The notes under the pieces are model-generated. The model searched no databases. It worked only from the letters and a program-made list of their open reading frames with translations, and had not been told where the DNA came from. Positions 25,034 to 33,736 of a stretch of 64,000 nt of DNA are shown here, piece by piece. Source of the stretch: Actinomycetota bacterium (GTDB taxonomy: Bacteria > Actinomycetota > Actinomycetes > Mycobacteriales > Micromonosporaceae). A program made the translations under genes and the position numbers. Position 1 is the first letter of the stretch. Every line of letters starts with the position of its first letter. The stretch covers positions 1 through 64,000 of the forward strand of contig VAWN01000038.1 of the NCBI GenBank assembly GCA_005885555.1, read 5' to 3'.

Positions 25034-26443
25034 GTGCCCGCCGGAGTCGCGGCCGGCCACCCGGCCACCATGGAAGCCGGTCTGGGCGTGCTCGCCCGGG
25101 GCGGCTCGGCCGCCGACGCGGCGGCCGCCGCGACACTGGTCAGCTGCGGCGCGGAGAGCATCCTCACCGGCATCGGCGGCGGCGGCTTCGCCACCTACTT
25201 CGAGGCCGGTACGGGCCAGGTCACCTGCCTGGACTTCTTCTGCTCGGTACCGGGTGCCGACGGCGACCGCACGGCCGGCCCGATGGTGCCGATCGAGATC
25301 GCGTTCGGCGGGGTACCGCTCAGCTACTCGATCGGCGGCGCCAGCGTCGCGGTACCCGGGGTACCGGCCGGGGTCGCCGAGGTGCACCGCCGCTGGGGCC
25401 GGCTGCCGTGGGACCGGGTCGTCGAGCCGGCCATCGCCGTCGCCCGCAGCGGCGTCGCCCTGCCTCACCAGCAGGCGCACACGCTCGCCTCGGTGGCACC
25501 GGCGCTGGTACCCGGTGCCGGCGCGGAGATCTACCAGCCGAACGGGCGCCTGCTCGGCGGCGGCGACCTGCTGTTCCACCCCGGCCTCGACGCCGCGCTG
25601 CAGGCGCTGGCCGAAGAGGGGCCGGACGTGTTCTACACCGGCCGGATCGGGGGACTCATGGTCGACTCCGTCCGGGCCGGCGGCGGCGCGCTCGGTCCCG
25701 CCGACCTCGCCGGGTACCGCGTCCTGGAACTGCCGGTCGGGCACGCTCTGCTGGCCGGCTGCCACGTGTTCGGCCGGTACGACCTCAACGGCCTGGTCGA
25801 CACGATCGGCGCGCTGCCCGGGACGCTGCCGGCCATGCCCCGCGGCGACCGGGCCGTGGCACTCGCCGACGCACTGCGGGGGTACGGCCGCCAGCGCAAC
25901 GGCGACACCACCAACATCTCGGTCGTCGACCCGGACGGCAACGCCTGTGTGGTCACCACGACGCTGGGCATCGGTTCGGCGGTCTGGCTGCCGGGGCTCG
26001 GGGTACACCTGAACTCGATGCTCGGCGAGGGCGAGCTGATCACCGGTGAGCTCGTACCGGGAGAGCGGATGTCGTCGATGATGTGCCCGCTGGTGGTCGT
26101 CGACGACGCCGGCGACCTGCTGCTCGCCGCGGGATCGGCGGGCGCGTCGCGGATCCGCAGCGCGCTGGTGCACACGCTGGTGGCCGTGCTGCTGGACGGG
26201 GTACCGGTCGAGGAGGCGGTACACGGCGCGCGGTTCCATGTCGTCGACGACGTGGTGCACGCCGAGCCGGGGTACCCGGAGGAGGAACTGGAGGCGGTCG
26301 CGAAGGCGGGGTACCACGTGAACCGCTTCGACCACCTGAGCCACTACTTCGGCGGGGTCAGCGCGGTCGGTCGCGCGGGGGCGGCCGGCGACCCGCGGCG
26401 CGGCGGCGCCGGCCGGCTCCTCACCCTCCCAGAAACCGGGTAA
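25034..26443 (+). CDS. Gamma-glutamyltransferase-family Ntn hydrolase
   Basis: The 469-residue protein has AGHPATMEAGLGVLARGGSAAD and, near residue 298, GDTTNISVVDPDG, where Thr is the autoprocessing nucleophile. GSAVWLPGLGVHLNSMLGEG and PGERMSSMMCP continue the small subunit. There is no signal peptide, so it is cytosolic; family members act on glutathione or gamma-glutamyl amides. GTG 25034 is chosen because AGGAGG lies 5 nt upstream. A leaderless GTG at 24959 behind TACGCT would add 25 poorly conserved residues. The 3' end overlaps the next gene by 23 bp. Confidence 0.87.
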   Translation: MPAGVAAGHPATMEAGLGVLARGGSAADAAAAATLVSCGAESILTGIGGGGFATYFEAGTGQVTCLDFFCSVPGADGDRTAGPMVPIEIAFGGVPLSYSIGGASVAVPGVPAGVAEVHRRWGRLPWDRVVEPAIAVARSGVALPHQQAHTLASVAPALVPGAGAEIYQPNGRLLGGGDLLFHPGLDAALQALAEEGPDVFYTGRIGGLMVDSVRAGGGALGPADLAGYRVLELPVGHALLAGCHVFGRYDLNGLVDTIGALPGTLPAMPRGDRAVALADALRGYGRQRNGDTTNISVVDPDGNACVVTTTLGIGSAVWLPGLGVHLNSMLGEGELITGELVPGERMSSMMCPLVVVDDAGDLLLAAGSAGASRIRSALVHTLVAVLLDGVPVEEAVHGARFHVVDDVVHAEPGYPEEELEAVAKAGYHVNRFDHLSHYFGGVSAVGRAGAAGDPRRGGAGRLLTLPETG

Positions 26444-27251
26444 GCGCGCCGTTGAGCCGGGCCGCGTCCACCATCGGGATCGTGTGGTGGGTGGCGCCGG
26501 GCAGCACCGCGGTGGTGACGTCGGGCAGCAGCGCCTTCGCGTTGGCCGCGACCCGGGCCGGGTCGTGCGCGCGGGTCTTCTCCGCGACCAGGACCACCGT
26601 CGGTACCCGCAGCGCAAGCAGGCGGTCCGGGGCCGGCCGGTGCGGCATCACGATCTTCCGCCGCGGTACCTCGGCGGTCCGGCCGGCCAGCTCCAGCCAG
26701 GTCGGGTCGAGCGGGACGCCGCCGGTCTCCCACCGGTAGAACGCGCGGATCCGCTCCGGAGTCGGCCGGGCGAACAGCGGTATCGCATGCAGTCGGTACG
26801 TCAGCGCCATGCCGGCGAAGCACAGCGTCGGGTCGAGCAGGGCGAGGCGGCTGATCCGCGCCGGCGCGTGCAGCGCGTAGCTGAGCGCGATCCAGCCGCC
26901 GTATGAGTGGCCGCACAGCGCGGTTGTCGCCAGGCCCAGTCCGGTACACACCGCGTCGAGCCAGCCCATGAGGTCCTCGCGGGAGCGGACCGGCCTGCCG
27001 TCGGGTACCGACCGACCGGCGTCGTTGATCAGGTCGACCGCGTACACCCGGTGGGTGCGCGCCAGGTCGCCGACGTTGTTGAACCACACCGTCGAGGTCG
27101 CGCCGCCGCTGTGCAGCAGTACCAGCGGCGGCCCGTCGGCGGGACCGCAGGCGTTGACGTGGGTGGTGCCGTACGCCGACGGCACGTCGAGCGGCTCGGC
27201 GGGCACCGGCCACGTCGCGAGGACGGCGTCGTACGCCTCGATGAAGTTCAT
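26421..27251 (-). CDS. Alpha/beta-hydrolase
   Basis: The 276-residue protein has the oxyanion strand LVLLHSGGATSTVWFNNV and the nucleophile elbow GHSYGGW. An acid follows near LLDPTLCF or in VLVAEKTRAHD, and the His is in GATHHTIP. A lid of about 60 residues lies at 140-205. The substrate is unknown. The ATG overlaps the stop of the ATL gene by 4 nt (ATGA), so the two are translationally coupled. Confidence 0.9.
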   Translation of the reverse strand: MNFIEAYDAVLATWPVPAEPLDVPSAYGTTHVNACGPADGPPLVLLHSGGATSTVWFNNVGDLARTHRVYAVDLINDAGRSVPDGRPVRSREDLMGWLDAVCTGLGLATTALCGHSYGGWIALSYALHAPARISRLALLDPTLCFAGMALTYRLHAIPLFARPTPERIRAFYRWETGGVPLDPTWLELAGRTAEVPRRKIVMPHRPAPDRLLALRVPTVVLVAEKTRAHDPARVAANAKALLPDVTTAVLPGATHHTIPMVDAARLNGALTRFLGG

Positions 27252-27532
27252 TCCGGCCACCAGGCCGCGCGCGTCATGTCCACGTGATCCCCCCGTAGCG
27301 GAGTACCTTCGCCGCGCAACCGGCGCAGCGCCTCGACCTCGTGCCCCGGCGGAGTCCGGCCGGCCGCGGTGACGACCCGGTGCCACGGCACCGCGCCGCC
27401 GTACCGCGCCATCACGGTGCCCACCTGGCGCGGCCCGCCGTGCCCGACGTACTCCGCGATCGCCCCGTAGGACATGACCCGGCCGCGCGGGATCCGCTCG
27501 ACGAGGCTGAGTACCTCCTCCGCGAAGTCCAC
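27248..27532 (-). CDS. Alkyltransferase-like (ATL) DNA repair protein
   Basis: The 94-residue protein corresponds to the MGMT C-terminal domain: RIPRGRVMSYGAIAEYVGHG, VGTVMARYGG and PWHRVV. The catalytic PCHR Cys is Trp, the defining ATL change. ATLs bind O6-alkylguanine without transferring the alkyl group and recruit nucleotide excision repair. The GTG at 27532 is followed by DFAEEVLSLVERIP. It heads a two-gene unit with the hydrolase and is divergent from proB over 22 bp. Confidence 0.9.
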   Translation of the reverse strand: MDFAEEVLSLVERIPRGRVMSYGAIAEYVGHGGPRQVGTVMARYGGAVPWHRVVTAAGRTPPGHEVEALRRLRGEGTPLRGDHVDMTRAAWWPE

Positions 27533-27554
27533 GACGCCCCACGATAATGGGCGG

Positions 27555-28643
27555 GTGCGGGACGAGGTGACCGGTGCGCACCGGGTGGTGGTCAAGGTCG
27601 GTTCGTCGGCGCTGACCACGGCGGCCGGTGGCCTCGACCGGGGCCGGGTGGACGCGCTCGTCGACGCGATCGCCGAGCGGCCCGGCGAGACGGTCCTCGT
27701 CTCCTCCGGTGCCATCGCGGCCGGGCTGGCGCCGCTGGGCCTGGCGCGGCGGCCGCGCGACCTGGCCACCCAGCAGGCCGCCGCGAGCGTCGGGCAGGGC
27801 CTGCTGATGCAGGCGTACACCAACGCATTCGCCCGGCACGGCCGCACCGTCGGCCAGGTGCTGCTCACCGTCGACGACGTGACCCGCCGGGCGCACTACC
27901 GCAACGCCTACCGCACGCTGCGCCGGCTGCTGGACCTCAAGACGGTACCGGTCGTCAACGAGAACGACACCGTCGCGACCGAGGAGATCCGGTTCGGCGA
28001 CAACGACCGGCTGGCCGCGCTCGTCGCCGCGCTCGTGCACGCCGACCTGCTCGTGCTGCTGTCCGATGTGGACGCGCTGTACACCGGCAACCCGGCCCGG
28101 CCCGGTGCCCGGCGGATTCCGGAGGTGCGGTCCGAGGCCGACCTCGCCGGGGTGTCGATCGGCAAGGTGGGCCGGGCGGGTCTCGGTACCGGTGGGATGG
28201 TCACCAAGGTGGAAGCGGCGCGGATCGCCACCGGGGCCGGCATCCCGGTGGTGCTGACCGACGCCTCGCTCGCGGCCGCGGCACTGTCCGGCAGGCCCGT
28301 GGGTACCTTCTTCCACCGCCTCCGGGCGCGGCCGCAGGCCCGGCTGTTCTGGCTGGCCCACGCGACCGAGCCGCGCGGCCGGGTATACCTCGACGCGGGT
28401 GCGGTGCGCGCCGTGGTGGACCGGCGCGCCTCGCTGCTGCCCGCCGGGATCACCGCGATCGAGGGGCGGTTCTCTGCCGGCGACCCGGTGGACCTGGTGG
28501 ATCCGGACGGCCGGCCGGTGGCCCGGGGCCTGGTCAACTACGACGCGATCGAGCTGCCCGACCTGCTCGGCCGGACCACGCTGGAACTCGGCCCCGGGTA
28601 CGGCAAGGAGGTCGTGCACCGCGACGACCTCGTCCTTCTATAG
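27555..28643 (+). CDS. proB: Glutamate 5-kinase
   Basis: The 362-residue protein has the amino-acid kinase domain: VVVKVGSSALTT, VLVSSGAIAAGLAPLG, VVNENDTVATEEIRFGDNDRLAA and GTGGMVTKVEAA. A C-terminal PUA domain (GRVYLDAGAVRAVVDRRASL, LGPGYGKEVVHRDDL) follows. It phosphorylates glutamate in proline synthesis. The GTG lies 7 nt after GATAAT, so the transcript is probably leaderless. proA follows after 9 nt. Confidence 0.96.
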   Translation: MRDEVTGAHRVVVKVGSSALTTAAGGLDRGRVDALVDAIAERPGETVLVSSGAIAAGLAPLGLARRPRDLATQQAAASVGQGLLMQAYTNAFARHGRTVGQVLLTVDDVTRRAHYRNAYRTLRRLLDLKTVPVVNENDTVATEEIRFGDNDRLAALVAALVHADLLVLLSDVDALYTGNPARPGARRIPEVRSEADLAGVSIGKVGRAGLGTGGMVTKVEAARIATGAGIPVVLTDASLAAAALSGRPVGTFFHRLRARPQARLFWLAHATEPRGRVYLDAGAVRAVVDRRASLLPAGITAIEGRFSAGDPVDLVDPDGRPVARGLVNYDAIELPDLLGRTTLELGPGYGKEVVHRDDLVLL

Positions 28644-28652
28644 CATTGAAGG

Positions 28653-29915
28653 GTGACCGACACCTCTGTCGCCGATGCCGCACGGCGCGCGCGGTCGGCG
28701 GCGAACACGCTCGCGACGGCGACCCGGGCCGACAAGGACCGCGCGCTGCTCGCGATGGCTGACGCGCTCGTTGACGGTACCCCCGAGGTGCTGGCCGGCA
28801 ACGAGGCGGACGTGGCGGCGGCGCGCGCGGCCGGCACCGCCGCGGCGCTGGTGGACCGCCTGTCCCTCAACCCCGACCGGATCGCCGGGATGGCCGACGG
28901 GCTGCGGCAGACCGCGGCGCTGGCCGACCCGGTCGGCGAGGTGGTGCGCGGTTCGACGCTGCCGGGCGGTCTGGAACTGCGGCAGATCCGGGTGCCGTTC
29001 GGCGTGGTCGGGATCATCTACGAGGCGCGGCCGAACGTCACCGCCGACGCGGCGGGGCTGTGCCTGAAGTCCGGCAACGCGGTGCTGCTGCGCGGGTCGT
29101 CGTCGGCGGCGCAGTCCAACGCGGCGATCGTCGCGATCCTGCGGTCCGCGGTCTCCTCGGCCGGGCTGCCGGCCGACGCGGTTCAGCTTCTGGACGCGTC
29201 GTCCCGCGATTCGGTCAAGGAGCTGATGCGCGCGCGGGGCCTGGTGGACGTGCTCATCCCGCGCGGTGGCGCGTCGCTGATCAAGTCCGTGGTCGAGGAT
29301 TCGACGGTACCGGTGATCGAGACCGGCGTCGGCAACTGCCACGTGTACGTCGACGCGGCCGCCGATCTGGACATGGCGCTGTCGATCCTGCTCAATGCGA
29401 AGACCTCGCGGCCGTCGGTGTGCAATGCGGCCGAGTCGGTGCTGGTGCACGAATCCGTCGCGGAGGCGTTCCTGGCCAAGGCGCTGCCGGCGTTGCGCGA
29501 CGCGGGGGTGACCGTGCACGGTTCGCCGGAGGTCGTCGCGGCCGGCGGCGCGTGCGGCGTGCCGGTCGCCGCGGCGACCGAGGCCGACTACGCGGCCGAG
29601 TACCTGTCACTGGACCTGTCGGCGGCCGTGGTGCCGTCACTGTCCGCGGCCGTCGAACACATCCGGCGGTACGGCACCGGGCACTCCGAGGCGATCGTCA
29701 CCGGGTCGCTCGCCGCCGCCCGGTCGTTCGTGTCCACAGTGGACGCGGCGGCGGTACTGGTCAACGCGTCGACCCGGTTCGTCGACGGCGGCGAGTTCGG
29801 GTTCGGGGCGGAGATCGGCATCTCGACGCAGAAGCTGCACGCCCGCGGCCCGATGGGGCTGCCGGAGCTGACCTCGACCAAGTACGTCGTGACCGGCGAC
29901 GGCCACGTGCGCTGA
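28653..29915 (+). CDS. proA: Gamma-glutamyl phosphate reductase
   Basis: The 420-residue aldehyde-dehydrogenase fold protein has [40 protein letters not shown] and the catalytic-Cys region [32 protein letters not shown] is the ProA C-terminal signature. It reduces glutamyl-5-phosphate for proline. It is in an operon with proB. A GTCCACAGTGGAC motif encodes its STVD at about 29732. Confidence 0.97.
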   Translation: MTDTSVADAARRARSAANTLATATRADKDRALLAMADALVDGTPEVLAGNEADVAAARAAGTAAALVDRLSLNPDRIAGMADGLRQTAALADPVGEVVRGSTLPGGLELRQIRVPFGVVGIIYEARPNVTADAAGLCLKSGNAVLLRGSSSAAQSNAAIVAILRSAVSSAGLPADAVQLLDASSRDSVKELMRARGLVDVLIPRGGASLIKSVVEDSTVPVIETGVGNCHVYVDAAADLDMALSILLNAKTSRPSVCNAAESVLVHESVAEAFLAKALPALRDAGVTVHGSPEVVAAGGACGVPVAAATEADYAAEYLSLDLSAAVVPSLSAAVEHIRRYGTGHSEAIVTGSLAAARSFVSTVDAAAVLVNASTRFVDGGEFGFGAEIGISTQKLHARGPMGLPELTSTKYVVTGDGHVR

Positions 29916-29932
29916 GCCACTCCTCCTTTTCT

Positions 29933-30008
29933 CGCCGATCTTGGACTTGTGGTGCCCGACTCGCGCGGTGGCGCGGCTTTTGTCGCCGACACAACTCCAA
30001 GATCGGCG
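29933..30008. repeat. GATCTTGGA hairpin element E2
   Basis: This 76-nt element has the left arm CGCCGATCTTGGACTTGTG and the right arm CACAACTCCAAGATCGGCG, pairing over 19 positions with one C-C mismatch around a 38-nt loop. It begins 17 nt after the proA stop and ends 5 nt before the convergent gene's stop. It has the same length and orientation as E4. Confidence 0.9.
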
Positions 30009-30013
30009 GGGCT

Positions 30014-30808
30014 TTATCGCAGGGCGCGGATGGCGGTCAGCGTCGTGTGGACGTCGAAGGCGGGACCGTCGTCGCTGGGCCAGCCGCCGTCGCTGCGCTG
30101 GGTCTCGGTGAGCCGCTTGCGCGCGGCGGTCAGCAGCCACTCGTCGCTGCCCAGCCCGACCCGGCGCATGGCGGCCGCGAGCCAGGCGACCTCGGCCGGC
30201 GTCATGTCGGGTACCCGGTCGGCGAGGATCACCTGGATCTGCGCGGCCTCGTAGAACCAGCCGGCGTGGTACAGCAGGGCGGCGCCGAGCCAGCCGGCGA
30301 CCAGGTACGACGGCCAGCTCCCGTCCTCCCGGATGGTGGCCCGGAACGCCTGGGTGGCGCGGGCGACCACCTCGGCGTGCGGGTTGAGCCCCTCCCCGGG
30401 CCCGCTCACCGCGAGCCAGAAGCCGGCGTTGGCGGTCAGGTACAGCCGCGCCTCCGGGTCGCCCGGCCTGGCCCAGACCGGGGCGGCGTCGGCCAGCGAG
30501 GCGTCCTCCTCCCAGGTACCGTCCGGCCGCTGCCGGGCCGCCAGCCACGCCAGCGCCTTGCGGGCCGGCTCCCGGTCCAGCGCGCCCAGGTCGTCCAGTT
30601 CGGCCAGGCGGAAGCAGGTGGCGTCGACCGAAGCGGTGTCGCCCGCCCAGAACGCCGGCCAGCCGCCACCGGGCGCCTGGCCCATCTCCGCCTTGGCGAC
30701 CGCGTCGGGTGGCGGCGCGGCGCCGGAGCGCAGGTAGGACAGCCGAGCGCGGTCCACGGGGTCGCCGTGGGCCACCACGTAGCCGATCGCGCCGTCGATG
30801 TCCGCCAT
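30014..30808 (-). CDS. Prenyltransferase/squalene-cyclase-type repeat protein
   Basis: The 264-residue protein has several QW-like repeats: GGGWPAFWAGD, RPDGTWEEDASL, EDGSWPSYLVAG and SDGGWPSDDGPAF. These pack as an alpha/alpha barrel as in squalene-hopene cyclases. It is only about half a cyclase and has no DXDD acid motif, so catalysis of cyclisation is unlikely. Similar short proteins are widespread and uncharacterised. The ATG lies 6 nt after TAGCCT, so it is probably leaderless. Confidence 0.8.
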   Translation of the reverse strand: MADIDGAIGYVVAHGDPVDRARLSYLRSGAAPPPDAVAKAEMGQAPGGGWPAFWAGDTASVDATCFRLAELDDLGALDREPARKALAWLAARQRPDGTWEEDASLADAAPVWARPGDPEARLYLTANAGFWLAVSGPGEGLNPHAEVVARATQAFRATIREDGSWPSYLVAGWLGAALLYHAGWFYEAAQIQVILADRVPDMTPAEVAWLAAAMRRVGLGSDEWLLTAARKRLTETQRSDGGWPSDDGPAFDVHTTLTAIRALR

Positions 30809-30890
30809 GGCCGTAGGCTACCGCCGCCTGGGCGGCAGCCTCCTCCGTCTGCCGCTCAGCGGATCAGCTTCCGCAATGCGCCGACGCAGG

Positions 30891-32069
30891 TCAGTAGATG
30901 GGCAACGAGGGGTCGACGTGCCGCACCCACGAGACAACCCCACCCTGCACGTGTACCGCGTCGCGGAACCCGGCCGCCTTGACCGCCGCCAGCGCCTCCG
31001 CCGACCGGATGCCGGTCTTGCAGTACAGCACGATCTGGCGGTCCTGGGGCAGGCCGGCGAGCGCCTCGCCGGAGAGGATGTCGCCCTTGGGTACCAGCCG
31101 GGAGCCGGGGATCTTGACGATCTCGTACTCGGCGGGTTCGCGCACGTCGACCAGCTCGATCGACTTGCCGGCCTCGATCCAGTCCTTCAGCTCGCGGGTG
31201 GTGATCGTCGAGCCGAGCGCGGCCGCGGAGGCCTCCTCGGACACCACGCCGCAGAACTCCTCGTAGTCGACCAGGCCGGTGATCGTCGGGTTTTCCCCGC
31301 ACAGCGCGCAGTTCGGATCCTTGCGTACCTTGATCGTCCGGTACGTCATCTCCAGCGCGTCGTAGACCATGAGCCGGCCCAGCAGCGGCTCGCCGATGCC
31401 GGTGAGCAGCTTGATCGCCTCGGTGACCTGGATCGAGCCGATGCTGGCGCAGAGCACCCCGAGCACCCCGCCCTCGGCGCAGGACGGCACCATGCCGGGC
31501 GGCGGCGGTTCCGGGTACAGGCAGCGGTAGCACGGGCCGTGCTCGGCCCAGAACACGCTGGCCTGGCCGTCGAAGCGGTAGATCGAGCCCCACACGTACG
31601 GCTTGCCGAGCAGCACCGCGGCGTCGTTGACCAGGTACCGGGTGGCGAAGTTGTCGGTGCCGTCGACGATCAGGTCGTACTGCTCGAAGATCTGGAAGGC
31701 GTTGTCGTTGGACAGCGCCTCGTTGTGGATGACCACGTTGACGTACGGGTTGATCTCGCGCACCGAGTCGCGCGCCGACTCCGCCTTGGGCCGGCCGATG
31801 TCGGACTGCCCGTGGATGATCTGGCGCTGCAGGTTGGACTCGTCGACCGTGTCGAACTCGACGATGCCGAGCGTGCCGACCCCGGCGGCGGCGAGGTACA
31901 TCAGCGCGGGCGAGCCGAGGCCACCGGCGCCGACGCACAGCACCCGCGCGTTCTTCAGCCGCTTCTGCCCGGTCATCGCCACGTCGGGAATGATCAGGTG
32001 CCGGCTGTACCGGCGGACCTCGTCAACGGTCAGGCCCGGCGCGGGCTCGACCAGCGGTGGCAGCGACAC
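30891..32069 (-). CDS. moeZ: MoeZ adenylyltransferase/sulfurtransferase
   Basis: The 392-residue protein has an E1-like domain: VLCVGAGGLGSPALMYLAAA, DTVDESNLQRQIIHG, DGTDNFATRYLVND and zinc pairs CYRC and CALC. A C-terminal rhodanese domain with VLYCKTGIRSAEAL carries the persulfide Cys. It activates sulfur-carrier proteins for molybdopterin, thiocarboxylate amino-acid and thiolation pathways. The GTG at 32069 (MSLPPLVEP) is preceded by GGAGG at 6 nt and gives the 392 residues usual for mycobacterial MoeZ; GTG 32087 would add six residues. It is the last gene of the hydrolase - DUF3152 - DUF3152 - moeZ unit. Confidence 0.95.
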   Translation of the reverse strand: MSLPPLVEPAPGLTVDEVRRYSRHLIIPDVAMTGQKRLKNARVLCVGAGGLGSPALMYLAAAGVGTLGIVEFDTVDESNLQRQIIHGQSDIGRPKAESARDSVREINPYVNVVIHNEALSNDNAFQIFEQYDLIVDGTDNFATRYLVNDAAVLLGKPYVWGSIYRFDGQASVFWAEHGPCYRCLYPEPPPPGMVPSCAEGGVLGVLCASIGSIQVTEAIKLLTGIGEPLLGRLMVYDALEMTYRTIKVRKDPNCALCGENPTITGLVDYEEFCGVVSEEASAAALGSTITTRELKDWIEAGKSIELVDVREPAEYEIVKIPGSRLVPKGDILSGEALAGLPQDRQIVLYCKTGIRSAEALAAVKAAGFRDAVHVQGGVVSWVRHVDPSLPIY

Positions 32070-32151
32070 GGCATTCCTCCGGGGCACGATTCGGTGATAC
32101 GTGAACGGTAACCCGGGCCCGGGGGCCGCGGCTTCCCGGCGGTGACCCCGC

Positions 32152-32949
32152 TCACGGTACCGCCGGTCCGGAGTACAGCTTGCCGTCGCGGTACGGCCAG
32201 CCGTTGGCGGTGCAGCCCTTCAGGCCGAGTACCTGCTTCTGCATCACCGGTGCGGCGGCGCCGGGGTTCGGGCACGCCTCGTTGCCGTGGCCGAGGTCGC
32301 GGCCGACCGCGTAGTTGATCTCGTAGGCGCGGTACTCGTCGAGCGGGCCGTACCCGGGGATCCCGGTCAGCCAGCGGGTCAGGTTGATGACGAGCTGACC
32401 GGGCAGCCGGCACGAGCTGTACCGCTCGGTGTGCACCCCGCCGACCGAGCAGAGCTTCTCGCTGGTCGCCTGGGTGGCCAGCATGATCGTGAAGTCCACC
32501 TTGGCCGCGTCCTTCGGTACCTGCTGGAACCGCACGTCGCCGCCGGCCGTCCAGCCGCGCGGGTCGCCGAGGATCCGGCCGACCGCCGCGGCGAACCCGG
32601 CCGGGTCCTGCCCGGTGCCGTTCTCCACCGCGACGCGGTACCGCCGCGGATCCGCGGTACCCCCGCCGAGTACCTGGTCGGAGCCGCCCGCGTAGCTGAA
32701 GCTGTTCGGCCCGGTGACCGGGAAGCTCGGCGCCGGGCCGGCGGGTGCGGGCGCCGGAGCGGCCGAGGTCGCGGCCCGCGGGCCCGGGTCGCCGACCGGC
32801 GCCTGCGGCCGGGACCGGTTGACGTAGGCCAGGACCGCCACGCCGAGCAGCGCGGCCACCGCGAGGATGCCGGCGACGACCAGCAGCCGCTGCCGGCGGC
32901 GCCGGCGGCGGGCCAGCAGCGCCCGGGTGCGCGGGCCTTCCGGGATCAT
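32152..32949 (-). CDS. DUF3152 protein with degenerate protease motif
   Basis: The 265-residue protein has a basic N-terminus, one signal anchor at about 20-43, a Pro/Ala linker and a DUF3152 domain (RYRVAVENGTGQDPAGFAAA, PRGWTAGGDVRFQQVP, APVMQKQVLGLKGCTANGWP). At the metalloprotease position it reads NYAVGRDLGHGNE where the adjacent paralogue reads NHEAGHQFGHGHE. The catalytic HExxH is therefore lost. It is a likely extracellular pseudoenzyme, duplicated from the gene 1 nt upstream. Frame and length are intact, so it is probably expressed. Confidence 0.87.
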   Translation of the reverse strand: MIPEGPRTRALLARRRRRRQRLLVVAGILAVAALLGVAVLAYVNRSRPQAPVGDPGPRAATSAAPAPAPAGPAPSFPVTGPNSFSYAGGSDQVLGGGTADPRRYRVAVENGTGQDPAGFAAAVGRILGDPRGWTAGGDVRFQQVPKDAAKVDFTIMLATQATSEKLCSVGGVHTERYSSCRLPGQLVINLTRWLTGIPGYGPLDEYRAYEINYAVGRDLGHGNEACPNPGAAAPVMQKQVLGLKGCTANGWPYRDGKLYSGPAVP

Positions 32950-32950
32950 G

Positions 32951-33730
32951 TCAGTACTCGCCCGGCGGTCCGACGTAGCGCTCGCCGCCGAGGTACGGCC
33001 ACGGGTTGGCGGTGCAGCCGTGCAGGCCGAGCGTCTGCTGCTCCATCACCGGGGCGGGGCGGCCGGAGCCGGGGCACAGCTCGTGGCCGTGGCCGAACTG
33101 GTGGCCGGCCTCATGATTGATCATGTACTGGCGGTAGACGGCCAGCGGTGCACCGTAGTCGGGTACCGAGTCGAACCAGCGGTCGAGGTTGAGGATCACC
33201 CGTCCCGGGGTGCGGCAGGAGGTGTACCCGTCGGTGTGCAGGCCACCGGCCAGGCACATGGTCGCGCTGGTCTGCCGGGTGGCCAGGTACACGGTGAACT
33301 CGGCGGGGGCGTTTGCGGGTACCTGCTGCAGGCGGTACTGCCCGCCGGCCGTCCAGCCGCGGGTGTCGCCGAGCACCGCGTCCACGGTCGCGGCGAAGTC
33401 GGTCACGCCGACGGGGATGTTCGACTCGACGGCGACACGGTACCGCCGCACCGGCCCGGCGCTGCCGAACACCGGCCCGGTCGACTCCGCGTACCACCAG
33501 GTACCCGGCCCGGCGTGCGGAAAGCTCGACGGCACCTCCGCTGCAGGGCTGCGCCGCGGCGCGGCCGGCGGCACAGCGGGCGGCCCGGAGCGCGCCGGCC
33601 GTTCCCCCGCCCGCGGCTTGGCCGGCTCGGTGCGGCGCAGGCCCAACGCGGTCGAGGTGCCGAGAGCGAACAGCGCGAACACCGCAACGATCAGCGCAAC
33701 GGGCCGAAGCCGGCGGGGCGTTCTGGGCAT
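32951..33730 (-). CDS. DUF3152 putative zinc metalloprotease
   Basis: The 259-residue protein has a signal anchor at about 10-30, a Pro-rich linker and the DUF3152 domain. NHEAGHQFGHGHELCPG gives an HExxHxxGHxHE zinc site, followed by PVMEQQTLGLHGC with a Met-turn-like stretch. It is predicted to be extracytoplasmic. Peptidase activity is inferred from the motif; the family is related to archaemetzincin-like metzincins. An orthologue (Rv3207c) lies beside moeZ in mycobacteria. It is 6 nt downstream of the hydrolase gene. Confidence 0.9.
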   Translation of the reverse strand: MPRTPRRLRPVALIVAVFALFALGTSTALGLRRTEPAKPRAGERPARSGPPAVPPAAPRRSPAAEVPSSFPHAGPGTWWYAESTGPVFGSAGPVRRYRVAVESNIPVGVTDFAATVDAVLGDTRGWTAGGQYRLQQVPANAPAEFTVYLATRQTSATMCLAGGLHTDGYTSCRTPGRVILNLDRWFDSVPDYGAPLAVYRQYMINHEAGHQFGHGHELCPGSGRPAPVMEQQTLGLHGCTANPWPYLGGERYVGPPGEY

Positions 33731-33736
33731 CGCCGA

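Noticed and set aside
24116-26617. 833-codon minus frame across nuoB and the GGT gene
   Set aside because: It only shadows the real genes; nuoB is in another frame with its cysteines intact.
30823-30836. GCCGCC/GGCGGC stem as terminator of moeZ
   Set aside because: It is very short and within ordinary GC-rich sequence, and no T tract follows; it is as likely chance.
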